Notes: generated by a model from the sequence alone, not told the origin. A DNA stretch of 64,000 nt from an uncultured Muribaculaceae bacterium (GCA_910586455.1 CAJUHX010000001.1:153411-217410), one strand, 5' to 3'; counted from the stretch's first letter, positions 45,795 through 54,624 are shown. Program-made: numbers and translations.

Positions 45795-47195
45795 TCAGTC
45801 GGTGTTGGAGCCGATTATGTACAGGCATTTGCGGGCTCGGGTCACTGCGGTGTAGAGCCAGCGGTAGAGTTCTATGGTGGCTGCGTCGGCAGGCAGGTAG
45901 CTCATGTCGACGAATACATGCTGCCACTGGCCTCCCTGAGCCTTGTGGCAGGTAACGGCGTATGCGTATTTTACCTGAAGGGCACACCAGTAGGGGTTGT
46001 CTTTGAGAAGCTTCAGCCGCTGTTCCATCGGGCAGCCCTCGGGCCACTGCGAGTGGTCCTGCATCAGAGCGTAGTAAAGCTCTTCGGTGCGTGCGCGGGG
46101 TAGGGCGGCACTGTCGCCGTGCAGGGTTTCGAGCAGGAGTTTTGCCTCGAACTCTATGTCGGAGTCCATCAGGGTCAGCACCACGTCGGCAAAGCGGAAG
46201 CCATAGCGCTGTTCGGTGCCTATTACACGTCGCACCATAAGGGTATCGCCGTTGGCTACAAAGTCGAGGCCGCTTACTTTCTTAGTCCAGAAGTAGTTGT
46301 TTTTGGCCACCACGAGCAGTTCGTCGGGCCTGAGTTCCTCTTCGTAATACAGCACCTGTCCGCGTATGCCGTGGTTGAAGTCCGATGCGGTGCGGTTGCT
46401 GCGGGTTATCACCACGGTTTGGTCTTTGCCGTCTGTGCGGTATGCGCGGTCGATGTATTCTGGCAGGTCTTCGGGAGTCACGGCAATTACGTCGTCGGCC
46501 AGGCGCAGTTGGGGCAGTCCCAGGCCTTCGGGCCGCAGCATCATGCGTCTGAGCATGGTGGCGTTGTACAGAATGCCGCTGAGGCGCCCCTGGCGCGCCG
46601 GTTCGGTCATTGTGGCGCGTGTGACCTTGAGGCCGAACGATCGCAATACATCGGGGTTCATGGCGGGCGATTTCTCTGAGCCTACGGGTGGCAGCTGGGC
46701 GGTGTCGCCCAATAAAATAAGCCGGCAGTTTATGCCGGCGTAAACGTATTGTATGAGGTCGTGCAGCAGCGATTCGCCGTTGGAGTCGGGGCCGCCTATC
46801 ATCGAGGCTTCGTCGACTATGAACACAGTGTTGCTGGCGTTGTTGGTGGCCTGCACCGAGGCTCCGGGGGTATTGATGCCGGTGGAACTGTGGCGGTAAA
46901 TGCGGCGGTGGATGGTGGCGGCGGGGTATCCGGCGAATGATGCGAATACCTTGGCTGCGCGTCCGGTGGGTGCGAGCAGCACCGCTTTGAGGCCAACGGC
47001 CTTGAGTGAGCGCACCAGGGCTCCTGTAATTGATGTTTTGCCGGTGCCGGCGTAGCCGTTGAGTATGAATACAGCGTCCTGGCGTGCGCCGGGTGCGCAG
47101 AAGCGTGCCATGGCTGCTACCACGGCCACCTGCTGCTCATTGGCCTTGAAAGGGAGGTTGAGCAGTACGCTTGCTGCGAACTCGGTGCTGTCCAT
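45795..47195 (-). CDS. RecD-like/Dda-like superfamily 1 DNA helicase
   Basis: A 466-residue SF1B helicase. Walker A is LNGYAGTGKTSITGAL, followed by LLAPTGRAAKVFASF (motif Ia), FIVDEASMIGG (motif II), RLILLGDTAQLPPVGS (motif III) and the C-terminal motif VI area YAVTCHKAQGGQWQHVFVD and WLYTAVTRARKCLYIIGSN. Members of this short class (RecD2/Dda-type, without RecB/C partners) act in replication restart or repair. It follows cysS with 6 bases between. Confidence 0.92.
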   Translation of the reverse strand: MDSTEFAASVLLNLPFKANEQQVAVVAAMARFCAPGARQDAVFILNGYAGTGKTSITGALVRSLKAVGLKAVLLAPTGRAAKVFASFAGYPAATIHRRIYRHSSTGINTPGASVQATNNASNTVFIVDEASMIGGPDSNGESLLHDLIQYVYAGINCRLILLGDTAQLPPVGSEKSPAMNPDVLRSFGLKVTRATMTEPARQGRLSGILYNATMLRRMMLRPEGLGLPQLRLADDVIAVTPEDLPEYIDRAYRTDGKDQTVVITRSNRTASDFNHGIRGQVLYYEEELRPDELLVVAKNNYFWTKKVSGLDFVANGDTLMVRRVIGTEQRYGFRFADVVLTLMDSDIEFEAKLLLETLHGDSAALPRARTEELYYALMQDHSQWPEGCPMEQRLKLLKDNPYWCALQVKYAYAVTCHKAQGGQWQHVFVDMSYLPADAATIELYRWLYTAVTRARKCLYIIGSNTD

Positions 47196-47201
47196 AGGTG
47201 C

Positions 47202-48674
47202 TTATTTCAGACTCCACTCAAAACCGTCTTTGGTGTCTTTGACATCGAAGCCGATTTCTTTTAGGCGGTCGCGAATTTGGTCGCTTGTAGCCCAGTCTTT
47301 GTTCTTTTTGGCGTTGTTTCGAATATCCAGCAGCAGGTCCACGGCCTCTTCATAAGGCTTGAGATTGGCTCCGGCGGTTCCTTCGGGCACAATGCCCAGG
47401 ATTTCCAGCAGGAAGGTGTCCATTATGTGCCTGAGAGTGTCGATATCGGCCTGCGATGCTTTAGCGTTGCCGTCGTTCACTTGATTGATTATACGGCAGG
47501 CCTCGAACAGTTCGGCTATGAGTACCGGGGTGTTGAAGTCGTCATCGAGAGCGGCGTAGCAGCGCTCCTCGAGTTTGCTTACATCGACAGTCGATTCGGC
47601 CGATGGCTTGAGCTGTTGCAGGCGGCGATAGCCGTCGAGCATGCGTTCGAGGGCTTTCTGGGCGCCTTGCAGTGCCTCGTTGCTGAAGTCGACTGTGCCT
47701 CGGTAGTGAGCCTGGAGAATGAAGAATCGTATGGTCATGGGCGAGTAGGCCTGCTCGAGCAGGGGGTGATTGCCCGTGAAGAATTCGTCAAGGGTTATGA
47801 AGTTGCCAAGCGATTTGCCCATCTTCTTGCCGTTGATGGTAATCATGTTGTTGTGCATCCAGTAGTGCACGGTATCGTGGTCGTTGTGAGCCACAGACTG
47901 GGCAATTTCACATTCGTGGTGGGGGAACTTAAGGTCCATTCCGCCGCCGTGAATGTCGAATTTTTCGCCAAGGTATTTTTCGCTCATGGTTGAGCACTCC
48001 AGATGCCATCCGGGGAAGCCTTCGCTCCAGGGCGAGGGCCAGTGCATGATATGCTCGGGCGCGGCTTTCTTCCACAGGGCGAAGTCGGAGGGGTTGTGTT
48101 TCTCGTGCTGTCCGTCCAGTGCGCGGGTTGTGGCCAGGAGTTCGTCGATGTTGCGTCCGCTGAGGCGTCCGTAGCCGCGTTCGGCGTTGAATTTGGGTAC
48201 GTCGAAGTAAACCGAGCCTTCGCTGACGTAAGCGAAGCCGCTGTCGAGAATTTTTTTGATGTATTCGATTTGCTCGATAATGTGACCCGATGCGTGCGGT
48301 TCTATTGAGGGCGGCAGCACGTTGAGTGCTTCCATGGCATGGTGGTACCGGTTGAGGTAGAACTGAACCACTTCCATGGGTTCCAGCTGCTCCAGGCGCG
48401 CTTTTTTGGCGATTTTGTCCTCTCCTTCGTCGGCGTCGTGTTCCAGATGGCCCACGTCGGTGATGTTGCGTACGTAGCGAACTTTGTATCCCAGGTGGGT
48501 GAGGTAGCGGTACACGATGTCGAAGGTTATGGCCGGACGTGCGTGGCCCAGATGGCCGTCGCCGTACACGGTGGGGCCGCACACGTACATCCCGACACGT
48601 TCGGGATGCAGAGGTGTGAAGGTTTCCTTCTCGCGGCTGAGCGAGTTGTATATCGTCAGGTTGTGGTTTTTCAC
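47202..48674 (-). CDS. cysS: Cysteinyl-tRNA synthetase
   Basis: A 490-residue class I synthetase. HIGH lies in YVCGPTVYGDGHLGHARP and the KMSKS equivalent in NGKKMGKSLGNFITLDEF. Zinc-binding residues are conserved: the N-terminal MYVCGPTVY Cys, the ECSTMSEKYLG Cys and HHECEIAQS. The C-terminal DALR domain is present. The start is a GTG (48672-48674), 3 bases after the DUF3467 stop, pointing to a DUF3467-cysS-helicase transcript. Confidence 0.97.
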   Translation of the reverse strand: MKNHNLTIYNSLSREKETFTPLHPERVGMYVCGPTVYGDGHLGHARPAITFDIVYRYLTHLGYKVRYVRNITDVGHLEHDADEGEDKIAKKARLEQLEPMEVVQFYLNRYHHAMEALNVLPPSIEPHASGHIIEQIEYIKKILDSGFAYVSEGSVYFDVPKFNAERGYGRLSGRNIDELLATTRALDGQHEKHNPSDFALWKKAAPEHIMHWPSPWSEGFPGWHLECSTMSEKYLGEKFDIHGGGMDLKFPHHECEIAQSVAHNDHDTVHYWMHNNMITINGKKMGKSLGNFITLDEFFTGNHPLLEQAYSPMTIRFFILQAHYRGTVDFSNEALQGAQKALERMLDGYRRLQQLKPSAESTVDVSKLEERCYAALDDDFNTPVLIAELFEACRIINQVNDGNAKASQADIDTLRHIMDTFLLEILGIVPEGTAGANLKPYEEAVDLLLDIRNNAKKNKDWATSDQIRDRLKEIGFDVKDTKDGFEWSLK

Positions 48675-48677
48675 TAC

Positions 48678-48995
48678 TTAAGCCATGAAGGGGTTGGGGA
48701 TGTCGTTGCCACCCTTGGCATTGCCGGCGTTCTTGGGCATTTTGCGGGTGATTTCGCCGAAGTTTTCTTCGTACTTGGTGATGTTGTCGCGGAGGGCGAA
48801 GAGGAGGTTCTTGGCGTTTTCGGGAGTCATGATTATGCGGCTCTGTACTTTAGCCTGGGGCATGTTGGGTGCCACGCTGATGAAGTCGAGGTAGAATTCG
48901 TTGCCGCTGTGCGAGATAACGGCGAGGTTGCTATAGTGGCCTGATGCTACTTCGGGGGTAAGTTCGATTTTGAGTTCGTTTTTTTTCTGTTCCAT
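48678..48995 (-). CDS. DUF3467 domain protein
   Basis: A 105-residue protein of the DUF3467 family, typical for length. The core is ASGHYSNLAVISHSGNEFYLDFISV followed by AQVQSRII-like AKVQSRIIMTPENAKNLLFAL. It ends in a flexible Asn/Gly/Lys tail. The family is small, soluble and of unknown function, often encoded near core genes in Bacteroidetes. It is 20 bases downstream of lolD and 3 bases upstream of cysS. Confidence 0.88.
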   Translation of the reverse strand: MEQKKNELKIELTPEVASGHYSNLAVISHSGNEFYLDFISVAPNMPQAKVQSRIIMTPENAKNLLFALRDNITKYEENFGEITRKMPKNAGNAKGGNDIPNPFMA

Positions 48996-49015
48996 TTTTT
49001 TTGTGCGTTTTGGGG

Positions 49016-49684
49016 TTATGAATTGTGCGAGACGCGGTCTATTCGGCCGTCGAGCATGTGTATCACATGGTTGCAGTCCGAGGCGAGCGTCTCGTCGTGA
49101 GTTACTATAACAAAAGTCGCGCCAATTTCATCTCTCAGTTCAAAAAAAAGTCTGTGAAGTTCGTTTTTGTTCCGGGAGTCGAGGCTTCCTGATGGTTCGT
49201 CGGCCAGGATAACCTGAGGTGAGTTAATCAGAGCACGTGCTACCGATGCCCGCTGACATTCGCCGCCTGACAGTTCGGCGGGGCGATGTTCCAGCCTGTG
49301 TCCGAGGCCCAGCCGTGTTATGAGCATTCGGGCTTTTTCAAAGGCTTCGCGGCGGCTGTTGCCGCTTATGAGTGCCGGCATGGCCACATTTTCGAGCAGG
49401 TTGAATTCGGGCAGAAGCCGATGCTGCTGGAACACGAAGCCAATGCGGCGGTTGCGGAATTCCGACAATCGTCGGTCGCTGAGTGTAAATGGGTTGTCGC
49501 TGTCGTAAGTTACTGTGCCCGAGTCTGGTATGCTCAGCGTGCCAAGAATCTGCAGCAGGGTGGTTTTTCCGGCGCCGCTGGGTCCGACAATGGCGGTGAC
49601 ATGGCCGGGTACGATGTCCAGGTCGATGCCTTTCAGCACTTGGAGCGGGCCAAAGTGTTTTTGTATGCCGCGAGCTTGTATCAT
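49016..49684 (-). CDS. lolD: ABC transporter ATP-binding protein, LolD/MacB type
   Basis: A 222-residue ATPase. Walker A GPSGAGKTT at about 34-42, Q-loop FVFQQHRLLPEF, signature LSGGECQRASVARAL at about 138-152, Walker B VILADEPSGSLDSRN, and H-loop VIVTHDETLA. It belongs to the LolD/FtsE/MacB subgroup; in Bacteroidetes the copy in this genomic setting is normally called LolD, which powers lipoprotein release to LolA. The membrane partner LolCE is not adjacent. A -7-like TAACTTCG (minus, 49690-49697) lies 5 bases upstream, so the mRNA may be leaderless or nearly so. Confidence 0.82.
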   Translation of the reverse strand: MIQARGIQKHFGPLQVLKGIDLDIVPGHVTAIVGPSGAGKTTLLQILGTLSIPDSGTVTYDSDNPFTLSDRRLSEFRNRRIGFVFQQHRLLPEFNLLENVAMPALISGNSRREAFEKARMLITRLGLGHRLEHRPAELSGGECQRASVARALINSPQVILADEPSGSLDSRNKNELHRLFFELRDEIGATFVIVTHDETLASDCNHVIHMLDGRIDRVSHNS

Positions 49685-49699
49685 AATGCGAAGTTAAGC

Positions 49700-49736
49700 A
49701 AAAAAAAAGAGTTGTGCAAATCACAACTCTTTTTTT
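49700..49736 (-). terminator. Terminator of the tRNA-Glu/rpsT/tRNA-Glu unit
   Basis: A stem AAAAAAAGAGTTGTG / CACAACTCTTTTTT with loop CAAAT, two bases beyond the 3' end of the tRNA; the minus-strand side ends in a T-run of nine. Confidence 0.9.
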
Positions 49737-49738
49737 GG

Positions 49739-49810
49739 TAGCCCATAGGAGAATCGAACTCCTCTTTCAAGAATGAAAATCTTGCGTCCTAGCCGATAGA
49801 CGAATGGGCC
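49739..49810 (-). tRNA. tRNA-Glu (anticodon TTC)
   Basis: A full cloverleaf on the minus strand. Acceptor 5' GGCCCAT pairs with 3' ATGGGCT (G-U at the first pair), discriminator A; CCA is not encoded. The anticodon stem CAAGA/TCTTG holds loop TTTTCAT with anticodon TTC. The T-arm is GAGGAGTTCGATTCTCCT. It is identical to the copy at 50139-50210. Confidence 0.95.
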
Positions 49811-49843
49811 ATCCTTGCGCCCGAAGGCTTATGTTAATGCCAC

Positions 49844-50101
49844 TTAAGCAGCGAGCTTGGCTATGTGGTGAGCCAGCTTGCTCTTGAGGTTGGCGGCTTT
49901 GTTCTTGGAGATAGCTTTCTTTGAAGCGAGACGGTCGAGCATAGCGCTTACTTCGCGAAGCTTGGCTTCAGCGGCGGCTTTGTCGGTCATCTTGCGGAGA
50001 TTGCGGACAGCATTGCGGGCAGTCTTGGCATAATAGCGGTTGCGAAGACGGCGGCTTTCGGTCTGACGGATGCGTTTGATTGATGACTTATGGTTTGCCA
50101 T
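49844..50101 (-). CDS. rpsT: Ribosomal protein S20
   Basis: An 85-residue, very basic 30S protein. It begins MANHKSSIKRIRQTESRR, and the C-terminus is ISKNKAANLKSKLAHHIAKL; both are family hallmarks of the three-helix S20, which binds 16S rRNA early in assembly. It lies between two identical tRNA-Glu genes on the same strand (37 and 33 bases away), so the RNA must be processed to free both tRNAs. Confidence 0.97.
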   Translation of the reverse strand: MANHKSSIKRIRQTESRRLRNRYYAKTARNAVRNLRKMTDKAAAEAKLREVSAMLDRLASKKAISKNKAANLKSKLAHHIAKLAA

Positions 50102-50138
50102 TTTTGGTTTTGTTGTTGCTTTTTGTTGTTTGATTTAG

Positions 50139-50210
50139 TAGCCCATAGGAGAATCGAACTCCTCTTTCAAGAATGAAAATCTTGCGTCCTAGCCGATAGA
50201 CGAATGGGCC
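50139..50210 (-). tRNA. tRNA-Glu (anticodon TTC), second copy
   Basis: The sequence is identical base for base to the tRNA at 49739-49810. A -7 box TATATTTG (minus, 50228-50235) lies 17 bases upstream of the 5' end and should start the tRNA-rpsT-tRNA transcript. Confidence 0.95.
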
Positions 50211-50330
50211 GTGCTGGAAAGCGAGTGCAAATATAGGCACTATTTCTGATATAAAAAAAAATATGCCTGTATTTGTATGTATTTTTAATGTTCTTTAACT
50301 AAAAATACGCTTTAAGTGGCTCCAAATGGC

Positions 50331-50876
50331 TTATTTGGGGGCGAAACGGCTGTATTTCTCAAAGAAATGCCAGATGGCGATTCCGGTGCTTACCGACACG
50401 TTGAGCGAGTGTTTGGTGCCTACCTGCGGTATTTCCAGACAGTGGCGGCAGCGGTCGACTATTACGGGGTCGACGCCGTCGACTTCGTGGCCCGACACCA
50501 GTGCGTAGCCGCCTTGGCTGAAGTCAGGCTCGAAGTTTTCGAGGCTGATGCTTTCATGTACCTGCTCGAGGCAGCATACGGTGTAGCCTTCGGCTTCGAG
50601 GCGGTCGATTGCCTGCGCGGTGGTTTCGAAGTATTCCCAACTGACGGAGTCTTCGGCTCCGAGGGCGGTTTTGTGTATTTCGGCACAGGGCGGGGTGGCG
50701 CATATGCCGCACAGCATCAGGCGCTCGACACCGAATGCGTCGCAGGTCCGGAATATCGAGCCTATGTTGTTGAGCGAGCGCACGTTGTCGAGCACCACTG
50801 TAAGGGGTAGTTTTTTTGCCTGTTTGAATTCGGCCACGCTCAGGCGGCCCATTTCGGTGATTTTTTTCTTTTGCAT
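50331..50876 (-). CDS. TrmH/SpoU-family RNA 2'-O-methyltransferase
   Basis: A 181-residue SPOUT methyltransferase. The conserved motifs are VVLDNVRSLNNIGSIFRTCDAFG (motif 1, with NxGxIxR), ALVSGHEVDGVDP (motif 2; here VSGHE rather than the usual GxE) and EIPQVGTKHSLNVSVSTGIAIW (motif 3, knot). The target may be tRNA or 23S rRNA. It is the nearest gene upstream of the tRNA unit, which starts downstream with its own box; the lipoprotein gene is 3 bases upstream of it. Confidence 0.9.
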   Translation of the reverse strand: MQKKKITEMGRLSVAEFKQAKKLPLTVVLDNVRSLNNIGSIFRTCDAFGVERLMLCGICATPPCAEIHKTALGAEDSVSWEYFETTAQAIDRLEAEGYTVCCLEQVHESISLENFEPDFSQGGYALVSGHEVDGVDPVIVDRCRHCLEIPQVGTKHSLNVSVSTGIAIWHFFEKYSRFAPK

Positions 50877-50879
50877 ATA

Positions 50880-51278
50880 TTATTGTTGCGGTCGTCCGTT
50901 GTTTCCGGGGCGTATTCCGCCGGAGGGGTTTGTGGCTGGAGCCGATGGCTTTCCGGTTACGCCTTCGGGGTTTCCTTGCGGTCGAGAGGGCGCGGCCGAA
51001 GGTCTGTTTGAGGGTGGTATCACAGGACCCGGATTTCCTCCGTTCCAGCCAGGGCGGTAGGGCGGCCGGTACACCGGGGGCGCTGACCACAGCGGGCCGT
51101 AGAAACCGTTCAGTGCGTTGTCCCAGATTCCGTTGTTGTAGTATCCGTAGTAGGGCGAATAGTCGGAAACGCCTACTCCTGCGTCGGTGCCTACCCCCCA
51201 GAGCATGTCGGCACATGAGCCCAGCAAAATTGCCAGGGCTGCTGCCGCCATGGCTGTTGTTATCTTATTCCGTTTCAT
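50880..51278 (-). CDS. Small proline/glycine-rich lipoprotein
   Basis: A 132-residue lipoprotein. Signal peptide ITTAMAAAALAILLGSC (lipobox LGSC) is followed by ADMLWGVGTDAGVGV, a Tyr-rich stretch (YSPYYGYYNN) and a long Pro/Gly/Asn-rich disordered tail. The start is the ATG at 51278; a TTG two codons earlier is possible. The composition resembles other Bacteroidales surface lipoproteins of unknown role. No homologue with a known function is recognised. Confidence 0.7.
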   Translation of the reverse strand: MKRNKITTAMAAAALAILLGSCADMLWGVGTDAGVGVSDYSPYYGYYNNGIWDNALNGFYGPLWSAPPVYRPPYRPGWNGGNPGPVIPPSNRPSAAPSRPQGNPEGVTGKPSAPATNPSGGIRPGNNGRPQQ

Positions 51279-51332
51279 AGTCAAGTCGTTTTATATTATA
51301 TAAATAAAACGACTGAAACGGTTAAATCGTTC

Positions 51333-52178
51333 TTAGTATTCGCTGAACAACTTGGGCTTTATACAGATGCCCAGGCGCAGTTGCGAATGGAATTCCTTGT
51401 ATGCCAGCAGGCCTTCGCCATAGCCGTTGTAGTATTGCAGGAAGAGGTACTGGTTGTCGCGCTTGAACACGCGCCAGCCCAGTTCCACCACGGTGTTGTA
51501 GTTGAAGTTCCATCCTTGACGTTTGGTAAGGATTACGGCGCCGGTAAAGCGCTGGTTGTTGCTCATTACCTGCATGCCTACCTGATATATGCCGCAGTAT
51601 TTGAGTATATCCTTGTTGTTCATGCCGTCGATGATTGGAGCCCATATTTTGCCGTGCACCATCAGATTGTTGTCAATGATTATGTTTGCGGCCAGCGACA
51701 CTTTGTTCCAGCTGCGTGATTCCAGGCCGTCGCGTCCGTTGCTTTCATGCTCCAGCATCAAGGTGGCTTTGCCTATGTATTTGTTTTTTACAAACAGCGG
51801 TTTGGTGATGCCGATACCCGGGTTGAAATTGAGGTCGGTCATTGGCATGGAGTTCTGCAGTACGTTCCAGAAGCATTTCTGCGAGTAGAACAGATACAGG
51901 TATGTGCCCCATGGCAGGGTGGAGCGTGTCAGTTTCTGAGCGATGGAAATCTGAAATTTGACGTTGGTGTTCTCCTTTGTCATCCTGGGGCCTATGGATG
52001 GTCCGAAGATGAAGTAGTTGTCTTTGTACAGCCCGAAGTACGGACGGTCGTCGAAGTCTTTGCGTATGCTGTCGGCATCGAGCTTCTCGCCGTCGATGGA
52101 GATAATCTGTGCTCTCGCTGCCTGCGGGGCTGAAAGAGCGAGTATGCAAGTGATGAATATGAGTAGTAGTTGCTTCAC
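51333..52178 (-). CDS. pldA: Outer membrane phospholipase A
   Basis: A 281-residue OMPLA. It carries a signal peptide (MKQLLLIFITCILALSAPQAARA-Q) and a 12-strand barrel. The catalytic triad is visible: LEHESNG gives His about 144 and Ser about 146, and RSWNKV gives Asn about 158, offset by two from E. coli His142/Ser144/Asn156. The conserved YNGYGEGLLAY lies near the C-terminus. It hydrolyses misplaced phospholipids in the outer leaflet to keep lipid asymmetry. The start is GTG (52176-52178), 4 bases after a consensus promoter, so the mRNA is probably leaderless. Confidence 0.9.
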   Translation of the reverse strand: MKQLLLIFITCILALSAPQAARAQIISIDGEKLDADSIRKDFDDRPYFGLYKDNYFIFGPSIGPRMTKENTNVKFQISIAQKLTRSTLPWGTYLYLFYSQKCFWNVLQNSMPMTDLNFNPGIGITKPLFVKNKYIGKATLMLEHESNGRDGLESRSWNKVSLAANIIIDNNLMVHGKIWAPIIDGMNNKDILKYCGIYQVGMQVMSNNQRFTGAVILTKRQGWNFNYNTVVELGWRVFKRDNQYLFLQYYNGYGEGLLAYKEFHSQLRLGICIKPKLFSEY

Positions 52179-52182
52179 TTTG

Positions 52183-52214
52183 CAAATTTACGATTTTTGC
52201 ATTTATGTGGCAAA
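52183..52214 (-). promoter_or_regulatory. Leaderless-type promoter of pldA
   Basis: On the minus strand TTTG (52211-52214), 20 bases, TAAATTTG (52183-52190), then 4 bases to the GTG start. Confidence 0.8.
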
Positions 52215-52266
52215 ACTATAGTACAAATATGCAAATTTTTTTGCGGTATAAGGTAAAAGAAGTGGC

Positions 52267-52305
52267 AAAGGCCCGCGGCACGATGTGTATCTGCCGCGGG
52301 CCTTT
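52267..52305 (-). terminator. Hairpin after the carboxynorspermidine dehydrogenase gene
   Basis: A 14-bp perfect stem AAAGGCCCGCGGCA (52267-52280) / TGCCGCGGGCCTTT (52292-52305), 25 bases after the stop. The T-run is short. Confidence 0.75.
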
Positions 52306-52329
52306 GTTGGAATGTGCTATGGTGTGAAA

Positions 52330-53535
52330 TCAGATTTTGTCTACTTCGAGTTCGCCCTGGAATATTTCGTGCCAGGGCAGTCCCTGGCGTGCTACTTCTT
52401 CCAGGAACGGATCGGGATCGAATTCCTCAACATTGTGTACGCCCGGTTTCACCCACTTGCCGGTGAGGAACATCATGGCTCCGGTCATGGCAGGTACGCC
52501 GGTGGTGTAGCTCACGGCCTGCATGCCTGTTTCCTTGTAGGCGGCTTCGTGTGAGCAGTTGTTGTATATATAGTAGGTGAGGGGTTTGCCTTCCTTGTCG
52601 AGGCCGGCTATGCGGCAGCCGATTGAGGTTTCGCCGTGGTAGTTCTCGCCCAGGTCCTGTGGATTGGGCAGTACGGTCTTGAGGAACTGCAGGGGTACTA
52701 TTTTGGTGCCGTTGTATTCAACCTCGTCGATACGGGCCATGCCGATATTCTGGATTACGCGCAGGTGGGTGAGGTATTCCTGACCGAATGTCATCCAGAA
52801 GCGTGCGCGTTTGATTGTGGGGTAGTTCAGTACCAGCGATTCGAGTTCCTCGTGGTAGAGGAGGTAAGATTCGCGTTGGCCTATGTTGGGGTAGGTCAGT
52901 GGCAGATGTATTTCCAGGGGGCCGGTTGTAACCCATTTGCCGTCTTGCCAGTAGCGTCCGTTCTGAGTGATTTCTCGGATGTTTATTTCGGGGTTGAAGT
53001 TGGTGGCGAAGGCTTTGCCATGGTCGCCGGCGTTGCAGTCCACGATGTCGAGGTACTCGGGCTTGCTGAAGTAGTGTTTCACGGCGTAAGCAGTGAATAC
53101 GCCCGACACACCCGGGTCGAAGCCGCAGCCGAGAATAGCTGTAAGACCGGCTTTTTCGAAGCGTTCGCGGTAGGCCCACTGCCACGAGTATTCGAAGTGA
53201 GCCTCGTCTTTAGGTTCGTAGTTGGCGGTATCGAGGTAGTTTACGCCGCACTGAAGGCAGGCTTCCATTATGGTGAGGTCCTGGTAGGGCAGGGCCACGT
53301 TGATTACCATGTCGGGTTTATGGCGGTTGAGGAGCTCTACCAGCTGGGGTACGCTGTCGGCATCAACCGAGTCGGTGAGTATGTCGTCGGCGCCGATGGC
53401 CTTGACAATGGCGTCGCACTTCGATTTTGTGCGCGATGCTATTACGATTTCGTTGAAGACCTGACGGTTCTGAGCGCATTTGTGTGCCACGACGGTACCT
53501 ACACCGCCCGCACCGATAATAAGAACTTTCGACAT
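52330..53535 (-). CDS. Saccharopine dehydrogenase family, probable carboxynorspermidine dehydrogenase
   Basis: A 401-residue NAD(P)-dependent enzyme. The Rossmann signature is VLIIGAGGVGTVVAHKCAQN. Further motifs are MVINVALPYQDLTIMEACLQ, VNYLDTANYEPKDEAHFEYSW (in its conserved Tyr-Leu-Asp-Thr-Ala core) and LGCGFDPGVSGVFTAYA. In Bacteroidetes this branch makes carboxy(nor)spermidine in the alternative spermidine pathway. The decarboxylase partner is not in the window, so the substrate is inferred from the family only. It is monocistronic with a hairpin at 52267-52305. Confidence 0.85.
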   Translation of the reverse strand: MSKVLIIGAGGVGTVVAHKCAQNRQVFNEIVIASRTKSKCDAIVKAIGADDILTDSVDADSVPQLVELLNRHKPDMVINVALPYQDLTIMEACLQCGVNYLDTANYEPKDEAHFEYSWQWAYRERFEKAGLTAILGCGFDPGVSGVFTAYAVKHYFSKPEYLDIVDCNAGDHGKAFATNFNPEINIREITQNGRYWQDGKWVTTGPLEIHLPLTYPNIGQRESYLLYHEELESLVLNYPTIKRARFWMTFGQEYLTHLRVIQNIGMARIDEVEYNGTKIVPLQFLKTVLPNPQDLGENYHGETSIGCRIAGLDKEGKPLTYYIYNNCSHEAAYKETGMQAVSYTTGVPAMTGAMMFLTGKWVKPGVHNVEEFDPDPFLEEVARQGLPWHEIFQGELEVDKI

Positions 53536-53598
53536 TTTTTTCTTATTCCTTATAATATTAAATGTTTGATGTTAGATGTTGAGTCGCAGCCCCCGGCA

Positions 53599-54615
53599 TT
53601 ACTTGTGCCGGCGTTTGTCGAAGGCTATGCATCCGAAGGTGAACAACCCCAGAAGTATAAGCAGCATGGTCTGGGTGCCCAGTACCAGATTGGCGAATGC
53701 CGCCGCCTGCGCCTGCCCCAGACCGTATATGCCCAGTGCGAATATTATGGCCCACTGCCAGGGGCCGATGCCGCCGTTCGACGGCACTCCCATGGATATG
53801 CTCGACAGCACAAAGGCCACCAGCGCGGCCAGGATGCCGTGCTGTGCCAGCACTTCGCGGGTGAACGGGAAGGCATAGAACGCCACATAGAGCTGCACAA
53901 AGTAGCAGCCCCAGAGTCCTGCGGTGAGCAGCAGCCACCTACCCTTGCCAGGCATTGTGGCTATTACTGCGAAGCCTTGCCAGAGTTCATGCACCTGCTG
54001 CCGGATTTTCTGTACTTTGCTGTTTGTGGACTTATGTGTCAGGAACCACCATACAAGGGCTGCCAGGGAGGCTATCGCCAGCCACAGCCAGGGCGATGTG
54101 GCGAAGCCTGTGAGGCGGTCGACGGTATCGGCGTTGTCGGCAAAGTATGTAATCAGGGCTTTCGAGGCCAGCATGAAGGTGACCAGAGTGAGCAGGCCAA
54201 CGGTGACAGTGTCGGCCAGGCGGTCTGCCACCATAGAGCCGAACACGGTGGTGAACTGTGCCTGCTGCCGCTGGGCTATGTATCCGGTGCGCCATATCTC
54301 GCCCAAGCGAGGAAATACCAGGTTCACTGCATAGGTGCCGAATATACTCAGTACAAGCGCGAACAGCGGGGATTCGATGCCCAGCGCGCGCAGCTGTATG
54401 CGCCAGCGCATGGCCCGGAATACATGCGACAGTATGCTTATGCACAGTGCCAGAGCTATCCAGCTGAAGTTGCAGTCGCGCCTGATTATCGCTATCATCT
54501 CCTTGAAGTCGATGCCTGTGAACATAAGATAACACAGTCCGACGGTGATTACCAGCGGCACTACGTATTTGAGCAGCGTGCGAAGCCACGAATTTTTCTT
54601 AGCGCTTTCTTTCAT
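53599..54615 (-). CDS. Flippase-like membrane protein (YbhN/LPG synthase transmembrane family)
   Basis: A 338-residue protein with about eight membrane helices (for example LLKYVVPLVITVGLCYLMFTG; WIALALCISILSHVFRAM; LLLTAGLWGCYFVQLYVAF; PWQWAIIFALGIYGLGQ). The signatures are FRAMRWRIQLRALG, the PRLGEIWRTGYIAQ loop and the central MGVPSNGGIGPW motif. The family includes the membrane half of lysyl-phosphatidylglycerol synthase and AglD, and often accompanies glycosyltransferases. A -7 box TAACTTTG (minus, 54620-54627) is 4 bases from the ATG, so it may have its own leaderless transcript within the LPS cluster. Confidence 0.88.
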   Translation of the reverse strand: MKESAKKNSWLRTLLKYVVPLVITVGLCYLMFTGIDFKEMIAIIRRDCNFSWIALALCISILSHVFRAMRWRIQLRALGIESPLFALVLSIFGTYAVNLVFPRLGEIWRTGYIAQRQQAQFTTVFGSMVADRLADTVTVGLLTLVTFMLASKALITYFADNADTVDRLTGFATSPWLWLAIASLAALVWWFLTHKSTNSKVQKIRQQVHELWQGFAVIATMPGKGRWLLLTAGLWGCYFVQLYVAFYAFPFTREVLAQHGILAALVAFVLSSISMGVPSNGGIGPWQWAIIFALGIYGLGQAQAAAFANLVLGTQTMLLILLGLFTFGCIAFDKRRHK

Positions 54616-54624
54616 GCTGCAAAG

